64,000 bases of DNA from Hyaloraphidium curvatum (Eukaryota; Monoblepharomycota; Hyaloraphidiomycetes; Hyaloraphidiales; Hyaloraphidiaceae), in NCBI GenBank assembly GCA_025558095.1, contig JAIVFI010000018.1, forward strand, positions 558,001-622,000. Reading direction: 5' to 3'. This document shows positions 19,632 to 30,253 of the stretch, piece after piece; position 1 is the first letter of the stretch, and every line of letters starts with the position of its first letter. Both the position numbers and the translations under genes were made by a program. The notes beneath the pieces were generated by a model that saw nothing but the letters and a program-made list of their open reading frames with translations, made no database searches and was not told the DNA's origin.

Positions 19632-21488
19632 CTAGTACCTCCCCTGCCCCGGCGGCGGGTTCGGGTTGGGATGCGCCCCGGGCCTGCTGGACCCCCCCGG
19701 GTTGTACCCCCCGGTCCTGCCCTGCCCGTACCCAGGCTTGCCCGATCCGCCACCGTACCCTGGCTTGTTCGATTCCCCATGCCCGGGGTTGTGCCCCGAG
19801 CCGCCGTGGTCGTGGCCCTGGCCATGCGATCCGCAGTGCGGGCATCCGGGGCATCCGTGCCCGTCGTGCCCGTGCTGCCCGTGATCTCCATGCCCGTGGC
19901 CGTGGCCACCCGCATGGTGGCCGCAATGGTTGCACACGGCACCGTTCCAGTGGCTACCGCAGTGCGGGCAGGACGCGCCCGGCCTCGGGGGCGGCGGAGC
20001 GTGATGTCCGCACTTGTTGCATGCGTTGCCGTTCCAGCGGTTCCCGCAGCGCGGGCAGCTGCCCTTCTTCTTTGCAGCCGCCGCGGCGGCGGCGGCCATT
20101 GCGGCCATGAAGCCCAGATCCGGGCCGGATGCGGGCGGCTTGGCGGGGGGCGGATTGGACTTTGGCGGGGGCGGCTTGGACGGCGGGGGCTTGGAGGCTG
20201 GGGAGGGGCAGCACGTCGCGCAGTAGTTGACCTTGCTGTGCGGACGTCAGCATGGCTCTGCACGGCCCCGTTGCGAAGATGACCCACCAGATCTTGCAGA
20301 GCGCGTGGGTCCGTTCGCCCCTCGCCGGCCCCTTGCGCCCGCAGTTGGTGCAGCTGTATGCCGCGGACGAGGGCGCGAACGGCATGGCGTGCTTCCGCGT
20401 GCAGAGGGGCTTCAGCGGGGGAGGTAGATTGGGTGGGGCGGGAGGCTTGCCCTGGGGCGCCGCAACGTCGCCGGGCTTGGAGGCCGGAGGCGGCTTGGAT
20501 TTGCCGTCGTCCTTGGCCTTGTCCGCCGCGGGGCCGGGTTCCTTGCCGGGCTTTGTTTCCACGACCTCGGTCCGCGGATCGTCCCTGTGCTCCTCGTCAG
20601 TTCTTTACATTGAACCAAGCAGATTGATGTCACTTGCCAAGTGATCAGCGGGGGCGCTTTGTTCTTGTCGGTAAAGAACCAGCGGCTTGACTTCTTGTCG
20701 TAGTTCTTGGTCCAGCCCGCCGGCAGCGGGGCCTCCTCCTTGGGCGTCTGGTGCGAGATCGACGGGTCGGGCGGCGTGAGGTGCGAAGGTTCGGCCGCCT
20801 CGGGCTGCGAGGCAGAGGCGGGCGCTGCGGGAGGCGTGGCAGGAGGGTCCGCAGGAGGTGCGACAGGAGGCGAGGCAGGAGGAGCCGCAGGAGTTGCCGA
20901 AGGAGCTGCAGGAGGCGTTGATCCAGTGGCGTCGGAGGCGGGCTTGCCATCCTCGGCGCCCTTCTTTGCCCCGCCCAACGCAGTCATCCGCTTCGCCTCC
21001 ACCGCCAGCGTCTCCATCTGCAGCCGCCTCTCGGCCTTTTCCAGGTTGGCCCTCAGCCCTTCGAGCTTGGACTCGTCACCTTGAGTCGCCGCCGCCTCGA
21101 CCTCGGCCTCCAGCCTGCCAACGTCCTCCTTTTTCGCCTCGATCCTCTCCGGGCTGCCGATGCCGGCCTCCCCCAGCATCACTATCAGGCTCTCGATCTC
21201 TTCCGCGCGGGGGTCGTCCCACGTCGACTCGCCCGAGGGGTCCACGAAGAACCACTCGCCCGACACCTCGTCGAGGGACGCGGACCAGCCGGTGGGGAGT
21301 GGCACGGGAATCGGGAGCGGCGTCGGGGGCGGGGCGTCCTCCTCGGGCTCCGCATCGTCGGCGAAGCCGTCCGAGGCGGCGTCGTCGGCGGGCGGCGCGG
21401 CGGGCTGCTCCTCGGGGGCGGGCGGCGCCGCGCCGGCCGGGGGCGGGTTCGCGGCAGCGGGCCGTGCGGCAGCTTCGGCAGACCCCAT
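19632..21488 (-). CDS. WW-domain / zinc-treble-clef / Gly-His-rich protein A
   Basis: Order on the minus strand: a Pro/Ala-rich N-terminus (MGSAEAAARPAAANPPPAGA); WW domain 1 (LPTGWSASLDEVSGEWFFVD, then STWDDPRAEEIE); a coiled coil of about 60 residues; a Pro/Ala linker; WW domain 2 (LPAGWTKNYDKKSSRWFFTD, ending LITW); then, after an intron, a Cys module (LCTRKHAM, YSCTNCGRKGP, and by in-phase splicing THALCKICKVNYCATCCP). After an Ala run it has three short zinc-ribbon-like repeats (SCPRCGNRWNGNACNKCGHH, SCPHCGSHWNGAVCNHCGHH), a His/Gly-rich stretch, and a Gly/Tyr/Pro tail ending PPPGQGRY. WW domains bind Pro-rich ligands. Paralogue of the gene at 43.4 kb. Function unknown. Confidence 0.75.
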
Positions 21489-22253
21489 TAAATGGCAGGT
21501 ATTGCTTGGCGGGCGACAGGAGTGGCCCCTGACGGACAAAGTCTGTCGGCCGCCTCAGACCCCCCGTCCCTCGGTCCAGACCAATCCTGGGAAAGCGACA
21601 AACATCGATATGGCAGGGCCGACCGGTGAGGTGATATGATTCTGAACTTGGTGCCCCACCGGATCCACGAGGAGGAGAGCTGCCTGGAGCCGGACTGCGC
21701 GCGCTCCGCATCCAGCCCGGACACTCAGCTCGCCCGCCGTCCGCCCCGAAATTCGCGCTAGCCCCCGAACGCCCCTTTATATGTGCGCCGCAGCTATGCA
21801 TCCTGTCGCATCCGCAGCACCTCGGTTACCTATTCGAGGATCCAACGTCACGATGTGACGAGCGCCGCCGGCCTCGAGCCGGCAGTGGGACGGCCGCCAC
21901 CCCAAAAGTGGCCGAGCGGGCGCCCGCCCCGTACTCAACGGGCGATGGTTGGCCACCATCTGAAAGAAGGGGCAAAAGCAGAAAAGCCAAAAACAAGCAC
22001 CCGGGCCTGGTGGCCCCCGTGAGGGGGTGAATGGCCAACAGTCTTCCGAGCTGCAAACACTTGATGCGACAACCCTTTTGCTGCCTATGCAAGCTGATTT
22101 GGTTCCTTCTTTAGATTCGCGAACTTTTGCTCGACGTCATGTGCCGCGAGGGATGCCGGGCTCGATTTGAGCGGGCTGGGAGTTTGCTCGGAGGCCACCT
22201 TGAGGTTGAACTTCGCGACCGCCAATGAATCCCGCAACGCGGCATGACGGGCG
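21489..22253. other. Divergent intergenic region
   Basis: About 765 bp between the WW/zinc protein (minus) and the DUF5672 gene (plus). Apart from a TATA-like element I find no coding signal. A stretch at 21905-21925 looks superficially like a tRNA D-arm but has no matching T-arm. Confidence 0.45.
21776..21782 (-). promoter_or_regulatory. TATA-like element
   Basis: Minus-strand ATATAAA about 290 bp upstream of the WW/zinc gene start, in otherwise GC-rich DNA. The distance implies a longer 5' UTR or a 5' intron if it is functional. Confidence 0.35.
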
Positions 22254-23225
22254 ATGCGGCGCTCTACCCTGTCATGGGCGCTCTCTGCGTTCTTCTTGTT
22301 CCTTTTTCTCCAACGTGGTCGGCCGCCTTCCCGGGGTTCCGCCGCCGAGTGCTGGCCGGACTCCGCGGACGCGTTCCCGCTCCCGCCGTTCGCGCCGAAC
22401 GCGTCCAAAGCCGCCGTGCTCGTCGAGACGCGGTGGCACACGCGGCTGCTCCCCGCCGTGGCCAACGTGCTCCTCCGGCTGCCCGCCGACTGGCGCCTGC
22501 TGCTGTTCCTCTCCCCGGGCAACGCGCCCCGCGTGCGTGCCCACCCCTTCGTCGCGCGTTACCTCGCCGCGGGCAAGATAGCCATCGAGGTCATCCCCGC
22601 GTTTCCCCCGCAGCGGCACCGCTACGCGTCCTACAACGCGCTGCTCACCTCCGCGGACTTTTGGCGCCGGATCCGCTTCTCTCACGCCCTCATCTTCCAA
22701 ACGGACTCGGCCCTCTGCCGCGCCTCCGCTTACTCCGCGGACGACTTTCTCACCTGGGACTTCATCGGTGCCCCCTACACAACGGGAACCTGCGGCAACG
22801 GCGGCCTGAGCCTCCGTTCCGTCCCGCGCACCCTCGATGCTCTCCAATTGTTGGATCCACCGGGCACGGGCGACCCGGAGGACGAGTGGTTCTGCGCCGC
22901 CTTTTCCCGCCTCGGCTACTCCCTGCCCCCCCGGGACGTCGCCCTCTCCTTCGCCGCGGAATCGCTCCCCCTGGCTCCAGGCACCTCGCCCCCGTTCGGC
23001 GTGCACATGGCGCACAGGTACCTCCTTCGCGACCCGGACGCCCTGCGTGCACTCTACGGAGCGTGTCCTGAGGCGCGGGCGCTGAGGTCCGCGGCGTGCA
23101 GGGACGCGGCGTGCGCGAGGGACGGGAGGGTGCTGGGGCTGCTGAACCGGACGGCGGTCTGCGGGCTCTGGAGGGTGACGAGGAAGGGGCGGTGGAGCGG
23201 GAAGAGGAGGGAGGAGTGCGCGTGA
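22254..23225 (+). CDS. DUF5672 family glycosyltransferase (type II membrane)
   Basis: Intronless, 323 aa. A signal anchor (LSWALSAFFLFLFLQ) at residues 6-20 is followed by a luminal domain. Family hallmarks: VLVETRWHTRLLPAVANVLL, WRLLLFLSP, then after YASYNALLTSADFWRRI the DxD-like FQTDSALCR, WDFIGAPYTTGTCGNGGLSL, PEDEWFCAAFSRLGY and FGVHMAHRYL. These are the conserved blocks of DUF5672, a putative Golgi glycosyltransferase family in fungi, protists and giant viruses. Acceptor unknown. Confidence 0.85.
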   Translation: MRRSTLSWALSAFFLFLFLQRGRPPSRGSAAECWPDSADAFPLPPFAPNASKAAVLVETRWHTRLLPAVANVLLRLPADWRLLLFLSPGNAPRVRAHPFVARYLAAGKIAIEVIPAFPPQRHRYASYNALLTSADFWRRIRFSHALIFQTDSALCRASAYSADDFLTWDFIGAPYTTGTCGNGGLSLRSVPRTLDALQLLDPPGTGDPEDEWFCAAFSRLGYSLPPRDVALSFAAESLPLAPGTSPPFGVHMAHRYLLRDPDALRALYGACPEARALRSAACRDAACARDGRVLGLLNRTAVCGLWRVTRKGRWSGKRREECA

Positions 23226-23357
23226 AGGTGGATGCGGAGCTGGGGTCGGCACGTTGAGGGGGCGTGGACGCGGATCTCGGGATCGAAATCTAGGCAGGCA
23301 CCCAACTGACCAGGCACCCAAGCAGACAGATACCACGATTACCCACTACACCGTACT

Positions 23358-24263
23358 TTATGATTCCCACGAGCCCGTCGGCAGCTCGTGGTCCGCGTAG
23401 CGCTTGATCACCCGCCCGTAGGGCAGGTCGCCCTGGAAGTGGGCATAGATGCCGCGGGTGACCTTGGTAACGCCCATGTACATGTCATTGGCATCCGCAC
23501 CGCTGTCGAACTTGATCGAACCCGGGCCCGAGAACACCTCCGCCTTGCCGTCCACGCCCACGACGGGGTGCGTGTCGAACGTGACGGCGACGAGCTCGGC
23601 GAGGGCCGGTTTTCTGGATCCCGCCGCGTCCGGGATCACGCGCAGGACCAGGAGCGGCACCTTGGAGACGGCCGAGGCGGGTTCGTTCTTCCAGGCCTGC
23701 ACGATGGCCCGGAAGTCGTCGTAGCCGGGCTTGACCTGGAGGACGGCCTCGACCGAGCCGTCGGTGTGGTGCGAGAGCGCGACGCGGTGGGCGCGCTTCT
23801 TCCCGAAGCCGTAGACTTCCCGGCCCACGATCTGCGAGTTCTCGCCCGTGACGTAGCATCCCGGCACGTAGGCAAACAGCTCGCCGCGGTACCGGCAGAG
23901 GATGCCGTTGTACACCTCGGAATACTCCCCCAGCGTGCTCCAGTGGTTGGTCTCGGCGATGAAGAAGCCCGCGGCAGGCTGGACCAGCTCGAGGTCCGAG
24001 GGCAGCACCGAGAGCGCCCAGTCCGCGTCGAGCTCGAGCTCGAGGATCATGGATTCCGTGCGCCGGTAGTACCACGGCCCCTGGAACGCGATGGGCCGCT
24101 GGACGGGCATGAATGGGCCCCAATTCTGGGGCGTCAGGCGGCCGAACAGGGGCGATGCGGTTGCCGTCGCGTTTCGCGCCCGGGAGACGGGAACTTGAGA
24201 ACCGGCGGCGGCGACGCCGACCGCAGCGGCAAGGCAGATCAAAGCCAGAATGCAGGAAGGCAT
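23358..24263 (-). CDS. Secreted acetoacetate decarboxylase-like protein
   Basis: Intronless, 301 aa. A signal peptide (MPSCILALICLAAAVGVAAA) precedes an ADC-fold domain: QRPIAFQGPWYYRRTESMIL, VYNGILCRYRGELFAYVPGC and IVGREVYGFGKKRAHRV. In true ADC the Schiff-base lysine lies in the equivalent GRE(I/V)YGFPKK segment, and KK is present here. Bacterial ADC is cytosolic; a secreted eukaryotic form probably acts on another substrate or has an ADC-like non-decarboxylating role. The start is fixed by the signal peptide. Confidence 0.8.
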   Translation of the reverse strand: MPSCILALICLAAAVGVAAAGSQVPVSRARNATATASPLFGRLTPQNWGPFMPVQRPIAFQGPWYYRRTESMILELELDADWALSVLPSDLELVQPAAGFFIAETNHWSTLGEYSEVYNGILCRYRGELFAYVPGCYVTGENSQIVGREVYGFGKKRAHRVALSHHTDGSVEAVLQVKPGYDDFRAIVQAWKNEPASAVSKVPLLVLRVIPDAAGSRKPALAELVAVTFDTHPVVGVDGKAEVFSGPGSIKFDSGADANDMYMGVTKVTRGIYAHFQGDLPYGRVIKRYADHELPTGSWES

Positions 24264-24652
24264 GCTGACGCGCGCCTGCTCGGTTGCGGGGCGGCGATGG
24301 TGGTGGAGGGCGCGCGCGCTTCGGGGTGTCTCCCAGTAGCTCTTATCTCCTGGCGTTCGACCCCGTGGATTGTGCTCGTCTATGTCTGTTCACGAGGGCC
24401 TCCTCCGCAGCCTTGACTTATATATTGCTTGATTTTGGGCCCGGAACAGAGGGATGGATGGCCGTGCGTCGCGTCGCAGCCACGCAGCGCAAATACGAAG
24501 ACGCGATTTCCCTGTACGTCGCAAGCTCGCTCCCGAAAGAGCACTAAGCGAGGTTTGGTTACGTTACAATATAGCCAGATGTTTCGTAGGTCCGGTTCTC
24601 CCAGATAGCCCCGCTTTCATCCAGTCTTCAGCCGCGCCCCGACCGACTTCGC
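24264..24652. other. Intergenic
   Basis: Between the ADC-like gene's 5' end and the MYND gene's 3' end, both on the minus strand. It contains a TATA-like element; otherwise nothing recognised. Confidence 0.4.
24418..24425 (-). promoter_or_regulatory. TATA-like element upstream of the ADC-like gene
   Basis: Minus-strand ATATATAA about 155 bp upstream of the ATG at 24263, standing out in GC-rich surroundings. Confidence 0.45.
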
Positions 24653-25721
24653 CTAGTCCCCTTGCAATGCGGAAGTGCCCCGCGGGCGGCCACACCTGCT
24701 CTTGTGGTCGGTCCAGTCCTTCTTCTGGCATTCCGTGCCGCAGTAGGTGGCGATCCGGCAGCGGGAGCACCTTCGCATCGCTTGCTGTGGGAACGACTTA
24801 CGGCAGACGGGGCAGATTGTGGTGGAGATCTGATCGTGCTTCCGTGTCGCCTTCCGCACTGCCTTGTAGCACGGTCCTCGCCGTCCTTCGAGATCGAGGC
24901 CGCACGAGAAAAACGCGGTCACGGCATAGATCTCGCGTTTGCCGTCAAAACCCGTGCCCACGGCCTGGATGAACTGCTGATCCACATACGGGCCACCGCA
25001 GATGATACACTTGTGGTGGAACCGCCCGTCCGGAGTGGAGAAAAAGAGGTTCGTTCGCTCTGCCAGAGATTTCAGTGCAGATCGAGCTCATTCCCGCTTC
25101 GGTGGTCCAGTATCCTCTGTAGAGGTTCACCTCGCAGCTTGCCAGCGTCGTGATTGCGTCCTCCGGCTCTTCGCCCCCTTCCTCTGGTGGCATTCGGCGG
25201 CGCACTCGGAGAACGAGGCGAAGCGCTATCGCGGGAGGCGCTCCGCCGGCCTTGAGACGATGCGACTCGTCCTCCGCCTCCAACACGTCCTTTACTGCCT
25301 CGTAAAAGCACGCAGGAGCCCCGCAGTGTCCGCTCACGTGCCCGGACGCGAGCCGCCCGCGCTTGCCGTCCGAGACCGTGAAGCGCCTCCGAGCGAGGTG
25401 GCGCGGCCGGGTGCCGCACCGGCAGGCTTCCAGCACGTCCAGGGAGATCAAGTCCTCGGCAAAGGCCTCGAGCGCGTCCCGGATCTCCGCACGGTCCCGG
25501 ACCGCACAGGGGCGTTCGAACGTGCACGGCGCGGCCCGGCCAGAGCCCGCAACGACCTCGAGCCGGGGCAGGCAGTCCGTTTTCGTGACATGGAGCGCCA
25601 TTTCCATACGCTGTAGCCTTATTGGGGCGGTTTCGACGGCGGGAAGTAACGCGTTGAAGAGGGAGCTGCGATCGGCACTTTCGCCCTCTCGATGCTCCAA
25701 ACACTCTACAATACGATCCAT
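24653..25721 (-). CDS. MYND-type zinc-finger protein
   Basis: The C-terminal exon holds a complete MYND finger: CPVCRKSFPQQAMRRCSRCR then IATYCGTECQKKDWTDHKSRC. MYND fingers mediate protein-protein contacts, usually with Pro-rich partners. Just upstream are FFSTPDGRFHHKCIICGGPY and a QAVGTGFDGKREIYAVTAFF segment. The 5' exon starts MDRIVECLEHREGESADRSS and contains CRCGTRPRHLARRRFTVSDG and GHCGAPACFYEAVKDVLEAE, i.e. scattered Cys pairs. An intron near 25050-25130 must link the two frames; its borders were not fixed. Target unknown. Confidence 0.65.
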
Positions 25722-25729
25722 TACTCTCC

Positions 25730-26650
25730 GGTATCATCGCATAACTACCTATCTACTCCGCACTCGCACTCGCATACTTCATTCCGTCGATCGTTCATGT
25801 GCACCGCCAGCGGCAGCCCCGCCTGTTGCAGCGCCAGCCGCACGTCTGCGTCGGCGAGGCGGCGGGGGAGGGCTGGATGGGGGTAGGGGAAGGGGAGGAG
25901 GTGGGCTCGGCGGCGGAAGGGGCGGGAGCCGACGTGGGGGGAGGGGAGGCGGCGGAAGAGGTGGATGCGGAGGCGGGCTGGGCGGTGGAAGATGAGGGAG
26001 CGGAGGCGGTCGCGGTGGCGGGGGGAGGGGCCGAAGAGGAGGGGGAGGGGGCGGGCTGGGTGGGCGAAGGGGCGGGAGCAGAGGAGGGGGGGGAGGGGGA
26101 GGGGAAGAGCCGCAGATCGAGGCCGGGCCGGGGTCGCTGAACGTCGCCGCGAAAGTCTGGGCTGCATGAAAGGATGATCAGCCTCGAATGGCACCCAGCG
26201 GGCGACGGACGTACGGGGCAGTCCGGCCTTCTGGCGCTTTGGTTGTCGCGCGGGAAAGGTACGAGGGGAGCGGACGAGTGCCAAGTCAGCGGTGCGAACG
26301 GCCCAGCAGCCCTCCCGCGGGTGCCTACCGAGGTTCGTCAGGCAGAGCAGGTCCGTGGAAGCCAACGCGGCGAGCGCGGCGAGGAGCGCGGCGGCGAGGA
26401 GGGCGCGGGAGGGCATATCGGCGGCGGCGGGTCGGCGGGCGCGGGGCGCATGAAACGGCGGCGGGCGGCGGCGAGGCGCTGCGCGGAGGCAGACGGAGGG
26501 CGGGGGAGTGATTTAGAGGGGCGTGCAGTAGATGCCGGCTCAGGAGAATCACACTAGGTGAGGGGAGTTGAGTGAGGTGATGGTTCGCGGGCCGTCGATC
26601 GGACGAGGGCGCACCCAAAATCCTCGCCCGCCACCGAGCGCCGCCAAACA
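25730..26650 (-). repeat. Segmental duplication, inverted partner of 41145-42315
   Basis: This block and the plus-strand block at 41145-42315 match along their length, from promoter (the shared tract gatttagaggggcgtgcagt on the plus strand here) through signal peptide and C-terminal tail to the 3' flank (agtagataggtag). The copy here lacks the central CAP-domain exons. Confidence 0.75.
25780..26416 (-). pseudogene. CAP/PR-1-like gene copy with the CAP core deleted
   Basis: Starts MPSRALLAAALLAALAALAS followed by DLLCLTNLGR, the same signal peptide and mature start as the intact gene at 41384. After KRQKAGLP the sequence jumps directly into the 3' part of the last intron of the intact gene, so the exons encoding HSDDMAAGGF through GNYW are gone. 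The Pro-rich linker and the Cys-rich end (TQTCGWRC...GCRWRC) survive in the correct frame. Either a pseudogene, or, if the residual acceptor is used, a secreted Pro/Cys peptide without CAP domain. Confidence 0.65.
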
Positions 26651-28161
26651 AAACAAACATTGGAGACTGAAACTTCATTCGTTCGCAGCTTTGAGCCTCG
26701 AAAGCGAATACCCCATGTACGAGCGTTCCATGACAGGAGAGCATCCAGTTGGGGTCGTCACTATCCGAGACAACCTGCCCTGGGGCTCCCGTTCGAAACC
26801 CGCCGGGGTTCCAGAAGTCTGGAGATACCGCGGGCCGGCCGGAATGTACCGATCTGCCCGACCCGCCCCAACCGGGAACACCGTTCCGCGCGCCTGTCAC
26901 GTGCTTCCCCCCCGGGCCGTGCCCGTTCCGCCATCCCCAAGGTCCCGTGCGCTTCCGGCTCCGGGCCCTTGTCCGCGTCGCGGCCGGCTGCAACGAGACT
27001 CCGCAGCGATATGTCCGCGAAGCGGGAGCCTCCGTCCGAAATGGGCCGGCCGGCGGTGCAAACAGCCCGCGCGAAGCCTGGGGCTTCGCCGCCGCCCGTG
27101 GGCTTCCGGCGTCGCTCCCCTCCCCCATCGGGGCTTTGTTTCGGGGTCAGATGATCTAGGGACCGTCGGTGTGGCGTGGGGCGGTGCGCGCTGACATGGC
27201 GGTGCTGCCAAGGGGCGCGGAGGACGGAGGCGCAGGACCCTTGCTGGCCGTGCGGCATCTCGGCGTGGGTGGGTGGAGCGGGGTGGAGCGGTGCATGGTT
27301 GGGGAGCGGGAGCATCGGGTGGGGTTGAGGGAGGGAGGAGGGGGAGAATCGTTGCGTGGGACGGGGCAGAGTTGGGGACGGGGGCGCGAGTCGGGGGTTG
27401 GGATCGATGGGCGCGGGACAGGGGGACGCGGGCGGATGAGGAGCGGATCGGACGATTGGATGCACAGGGGATCGATCTTCCTCCTTGCCTGGTCGCCGTT
27501 GTCGGATGCGGCCCGCTGTGCAGGGAAAGCAATCCGGCGCAAAGCCAAAAGCCCTTGGTGCCGATCCCCATGGCCCGTGCACCGGCCCAGTGCCTTCTTT
27601 GGCCGCAAGGGGACGTATCGATGTCCAGATCGGCGTGTCCGGTCCTCGAAAAGTGCATGTGAAGGGTGGGGGCGGCTTGAGTCAAACGGCCGGGCAGCGC
27701 GGCACCGCCCGGCAGGAAAACCAGGACCAGGTGGGACGCCGGCGTCAGCACGCCTGAACGCGCCGGGGGTGGCCGCGGTCGCAAGATCTCGTGAGGGATA
27801 ACTCATGGGGACCCGGGCGAAGCTTGCCCAGGCCCCCGGGCCGTTCACCGCCGGCAGAGGCCGCGAGCGAACGGGGCACAGCCCAGGGGCGGTGCGGCAT
27901 CTCCTATTCTCTTTCGGTGTCCCTGAAAAAAAGAGTGCGTGAGCCCAGAACAAGTTCGTCACCCGCTTTCCCTGCCCCGACGTTCACTCGGCTTCCCACA
28001 TCGCACACCTCGCGGCGCCGGATCCCTCCGCGCCGCCTCGCCACCCGCGCGCCCGCCCGGCAGCGCGCCCACTCCGCGCGGCGCCCGCCGCAGCTTTTTC
28101 CCCAACCCCGACGACCGCCGACCGCCGGCCGGCGCCCCGCGGCCCCGCCCGCCCCGCCGCG
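26651..28161. other. Long intergenic region without a recognised gene
   Basis: About 1.5 kb. Several long frames exist on both strands but they are Pro/Arg/Ser-rich and show no domain, signal peptide or splice-linked continuity, as expected of GC-rich non-coding DNA. The part next to 28162 is presumably the haloperoxidase promoter. Confidence 0.45.
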
Positions 28162-30139
28162 ATGCGATCGCCCGCGCGCGCGCTCGCCGCCGCTCTGCTC
28201 GCCGTCTGCTGGGCGGCGGCGGCCGCGGCGTCGCCCGTGACCGACTGGAACGCCCTCGCGCGGCGGCTCATTGTCGACACGAGCACCGTGCCGCCCCGCG
28301 CCTCGTACGCCCTCGCGCTCCTGCACGGCGCCGTGTTCGACACCGTCAACGGCATCTCGCCGCGCTACGCCTACTACCGTGTGCCGCGCACGGCCGCCGC
28401 CGTCGGCGCGGGCATCGACTCGGCTGTGGCCGCCGCCGCTCGCACCGTGCTGCTGGCGCGGTTCCCCTCGCGGGCTGCTACAATCAACTCGACATACGAC
28501 GCCAAGCTGCTCCTGGCCGGCGAGTCGGCGGAGCAGTCGGCTGCCGGCGTGGCCTGGGGCACCTACGTCGCCACCACGCTGCTGGGCCTGCGCGCCAACG
28601 ACGGCTCGAACGCCGCACCCGACTACACACCCGGCACCGCACCCGGCGACTGGTGGGCCTCCTGCGTGCGTCCGCTTTTCCCGCTCCCCGCTCATCCCCA
28701 GCTTAGGCGCCCGAGGACCGGCCAGAACGCGCTGCTGCCAGGGTGGGGCAATGTGACCCCCTTCGGCGTGCCCGCCATCCCCGGCGGCCAGGACGAGGAC
28801 GGCAGCGACGACGATCCCGAGGAGGAGGACGAGGACTCGCCCCCCTACGCCGTCCTCCGCCCGCCCAACGCCATCACCGGCGCGAGGTTCGCCGCGGAGC
28901 TCACCGAGGTCGCCACCCTCGGCCGCTTCGACTCGGCCGCCCGCACGCAGGACCAGACCTTCATCGCCAAGTTCTGGGCCCAGAACGCCGGCACCACGAC
29001 CCCGCCCGGCATCTGGAACACCATCGCCGCCACCGTGCTCGAACAGCAGGCCGCCGCGGGCAAGAAATGGTCACTCGCCAACGAGGCCCGGCTGTTCCTC
29101 CTCCTCACCATCTCGCAGGCCGATGCGGCCATCTCGTGCTGGTGGACCAAGTACAACTTCAACAGCTGTGGGCACGCATATCGCATGCACCGCCCCGCAG
29201 GCACGCTGACATGCATGCATCCCAGGGCGCCCCATTGCCGCCGCCCAGGAATCGAGCACAGTCGTCGGCGCTCACCCCTCTCTCCCCCCCTCGGACCCCA
29301 CCTGGCGCCCCCTCCTCGCCACCCCGCCCTTCCCCTCCTACACCTCGGGCCACTCGACCTTCTCTTCGGCCTCAGCGCAGATGCTCGCCCAGTGGTTCGG
29401 CACCGACGACGTGTCCTTCACCGCATCCAGCGAGTGGGGAACCCAATTCCCCGGCGACCCCGTCCCAGACCGCTCCTATTCCTCCTTCTCCTCCGCTGCG
29501 GCTGAGGCCGGCCAGTCGCGGATCTACGGCGGCATCCACTTCCAGGAGGACAACGTGCAGGGCTCCCGCGTCGGCCGCCGCATCGCACGGTACAGCTTCC
29601 GGAAGCTCGCCCGGCCGATCCGCGTCGCCTGCCCGACCTTCGTCATCGGCGCGACCAACTCGCAGCCCGACTCGGCGGTCGGCATCCCCTCATGGACCGA
29701 CACCAGGTGCGACGCGCCCCTGAACAGGGGCGGCGCGCGGATCGTGCTGCAGGCGACGGGGGAACGGCCAAAGCAGTCGTGCAACTCGCGGTCCGGGTTC
29801 AGCTACTACGACAACGACGCCGGCGAGTGGGTCCGGTTCTCGGGGCAGATGAACTTGTGCGTATTCCCTCTTTGCTCCCCCGCGCGACGCATCGGCTCAC
29901 CCGATCCGCCCCCGTTCAGCTACGCCACGGGCTACAACATCCAGCGGCGCAACTGCCAGCAGACCCCCAAATCCGCCACCGACGCCCTCACCGGCCGCCT
30001 GCTCCGCCTGCGCATCACGTGCAGCAACGGCGACGACGACGGGTTCGCGTACTTCTACTGGGGCACCGCCGCCAACGCCGGGGACATCGAGGGCGTGCCG
30101 CAGGTGCAGTGCCAGGACGGGCTGCTGGTGTGGCCGTGA
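28162..30139 (+). CDS. Secreted vanadium-dependent haloperoxidase / PAP2-superfamily protein
   Basis: Vanadium haloperoxidases oxidise halides with H2O2. A signal peptide (ALAAALLAVCWAAAAAAS) precedes an alpha-helical domain (LIVDTSTVPPRASYALALLH). The three vanadate-binding motifs are present: KX6RP as KYNFNSWRP, which is created exactly by splicing across the intron near 29168-29222; PSGH-type as FPSYTSGHSTFSS; and SRxxxGxHxxxD as SRIYGGIHFQED. An acidic insert (DDDPEEEDED) lies mid-protein and the C-terminus adds a Cys-containing domain ending GLLVWP. At least three short introns. It could equally be an acid phosphatase of the same fold. Confidence 0.85.
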
Positions 30140-30253
30140 AGCCCGCAAGGCGGTGGGATGTACATAGAAGGACTGTGTCGAGACGAGTCGAGGTTGATAC
30201 AGAGCATTGGCATCTCCTCTTTGCCCTCCCCTGGGCCGTCGGTGTTGTGACCG

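Noticed and set aside
21880..21960. tRNA-like stretch (gtggccgagcggg)
   Set aside because: Resembles a D-arm, but there is no matching acceptor stem, anticodon arm or T-arm at proper spacing.
26749..27784. Long overlapping frames between the CAP relic and the haloperoxidase
   Set aside because: Pro/Arg/Ser-biased on both strands, no domain, no signal peptide, no splice-consistent continuation.
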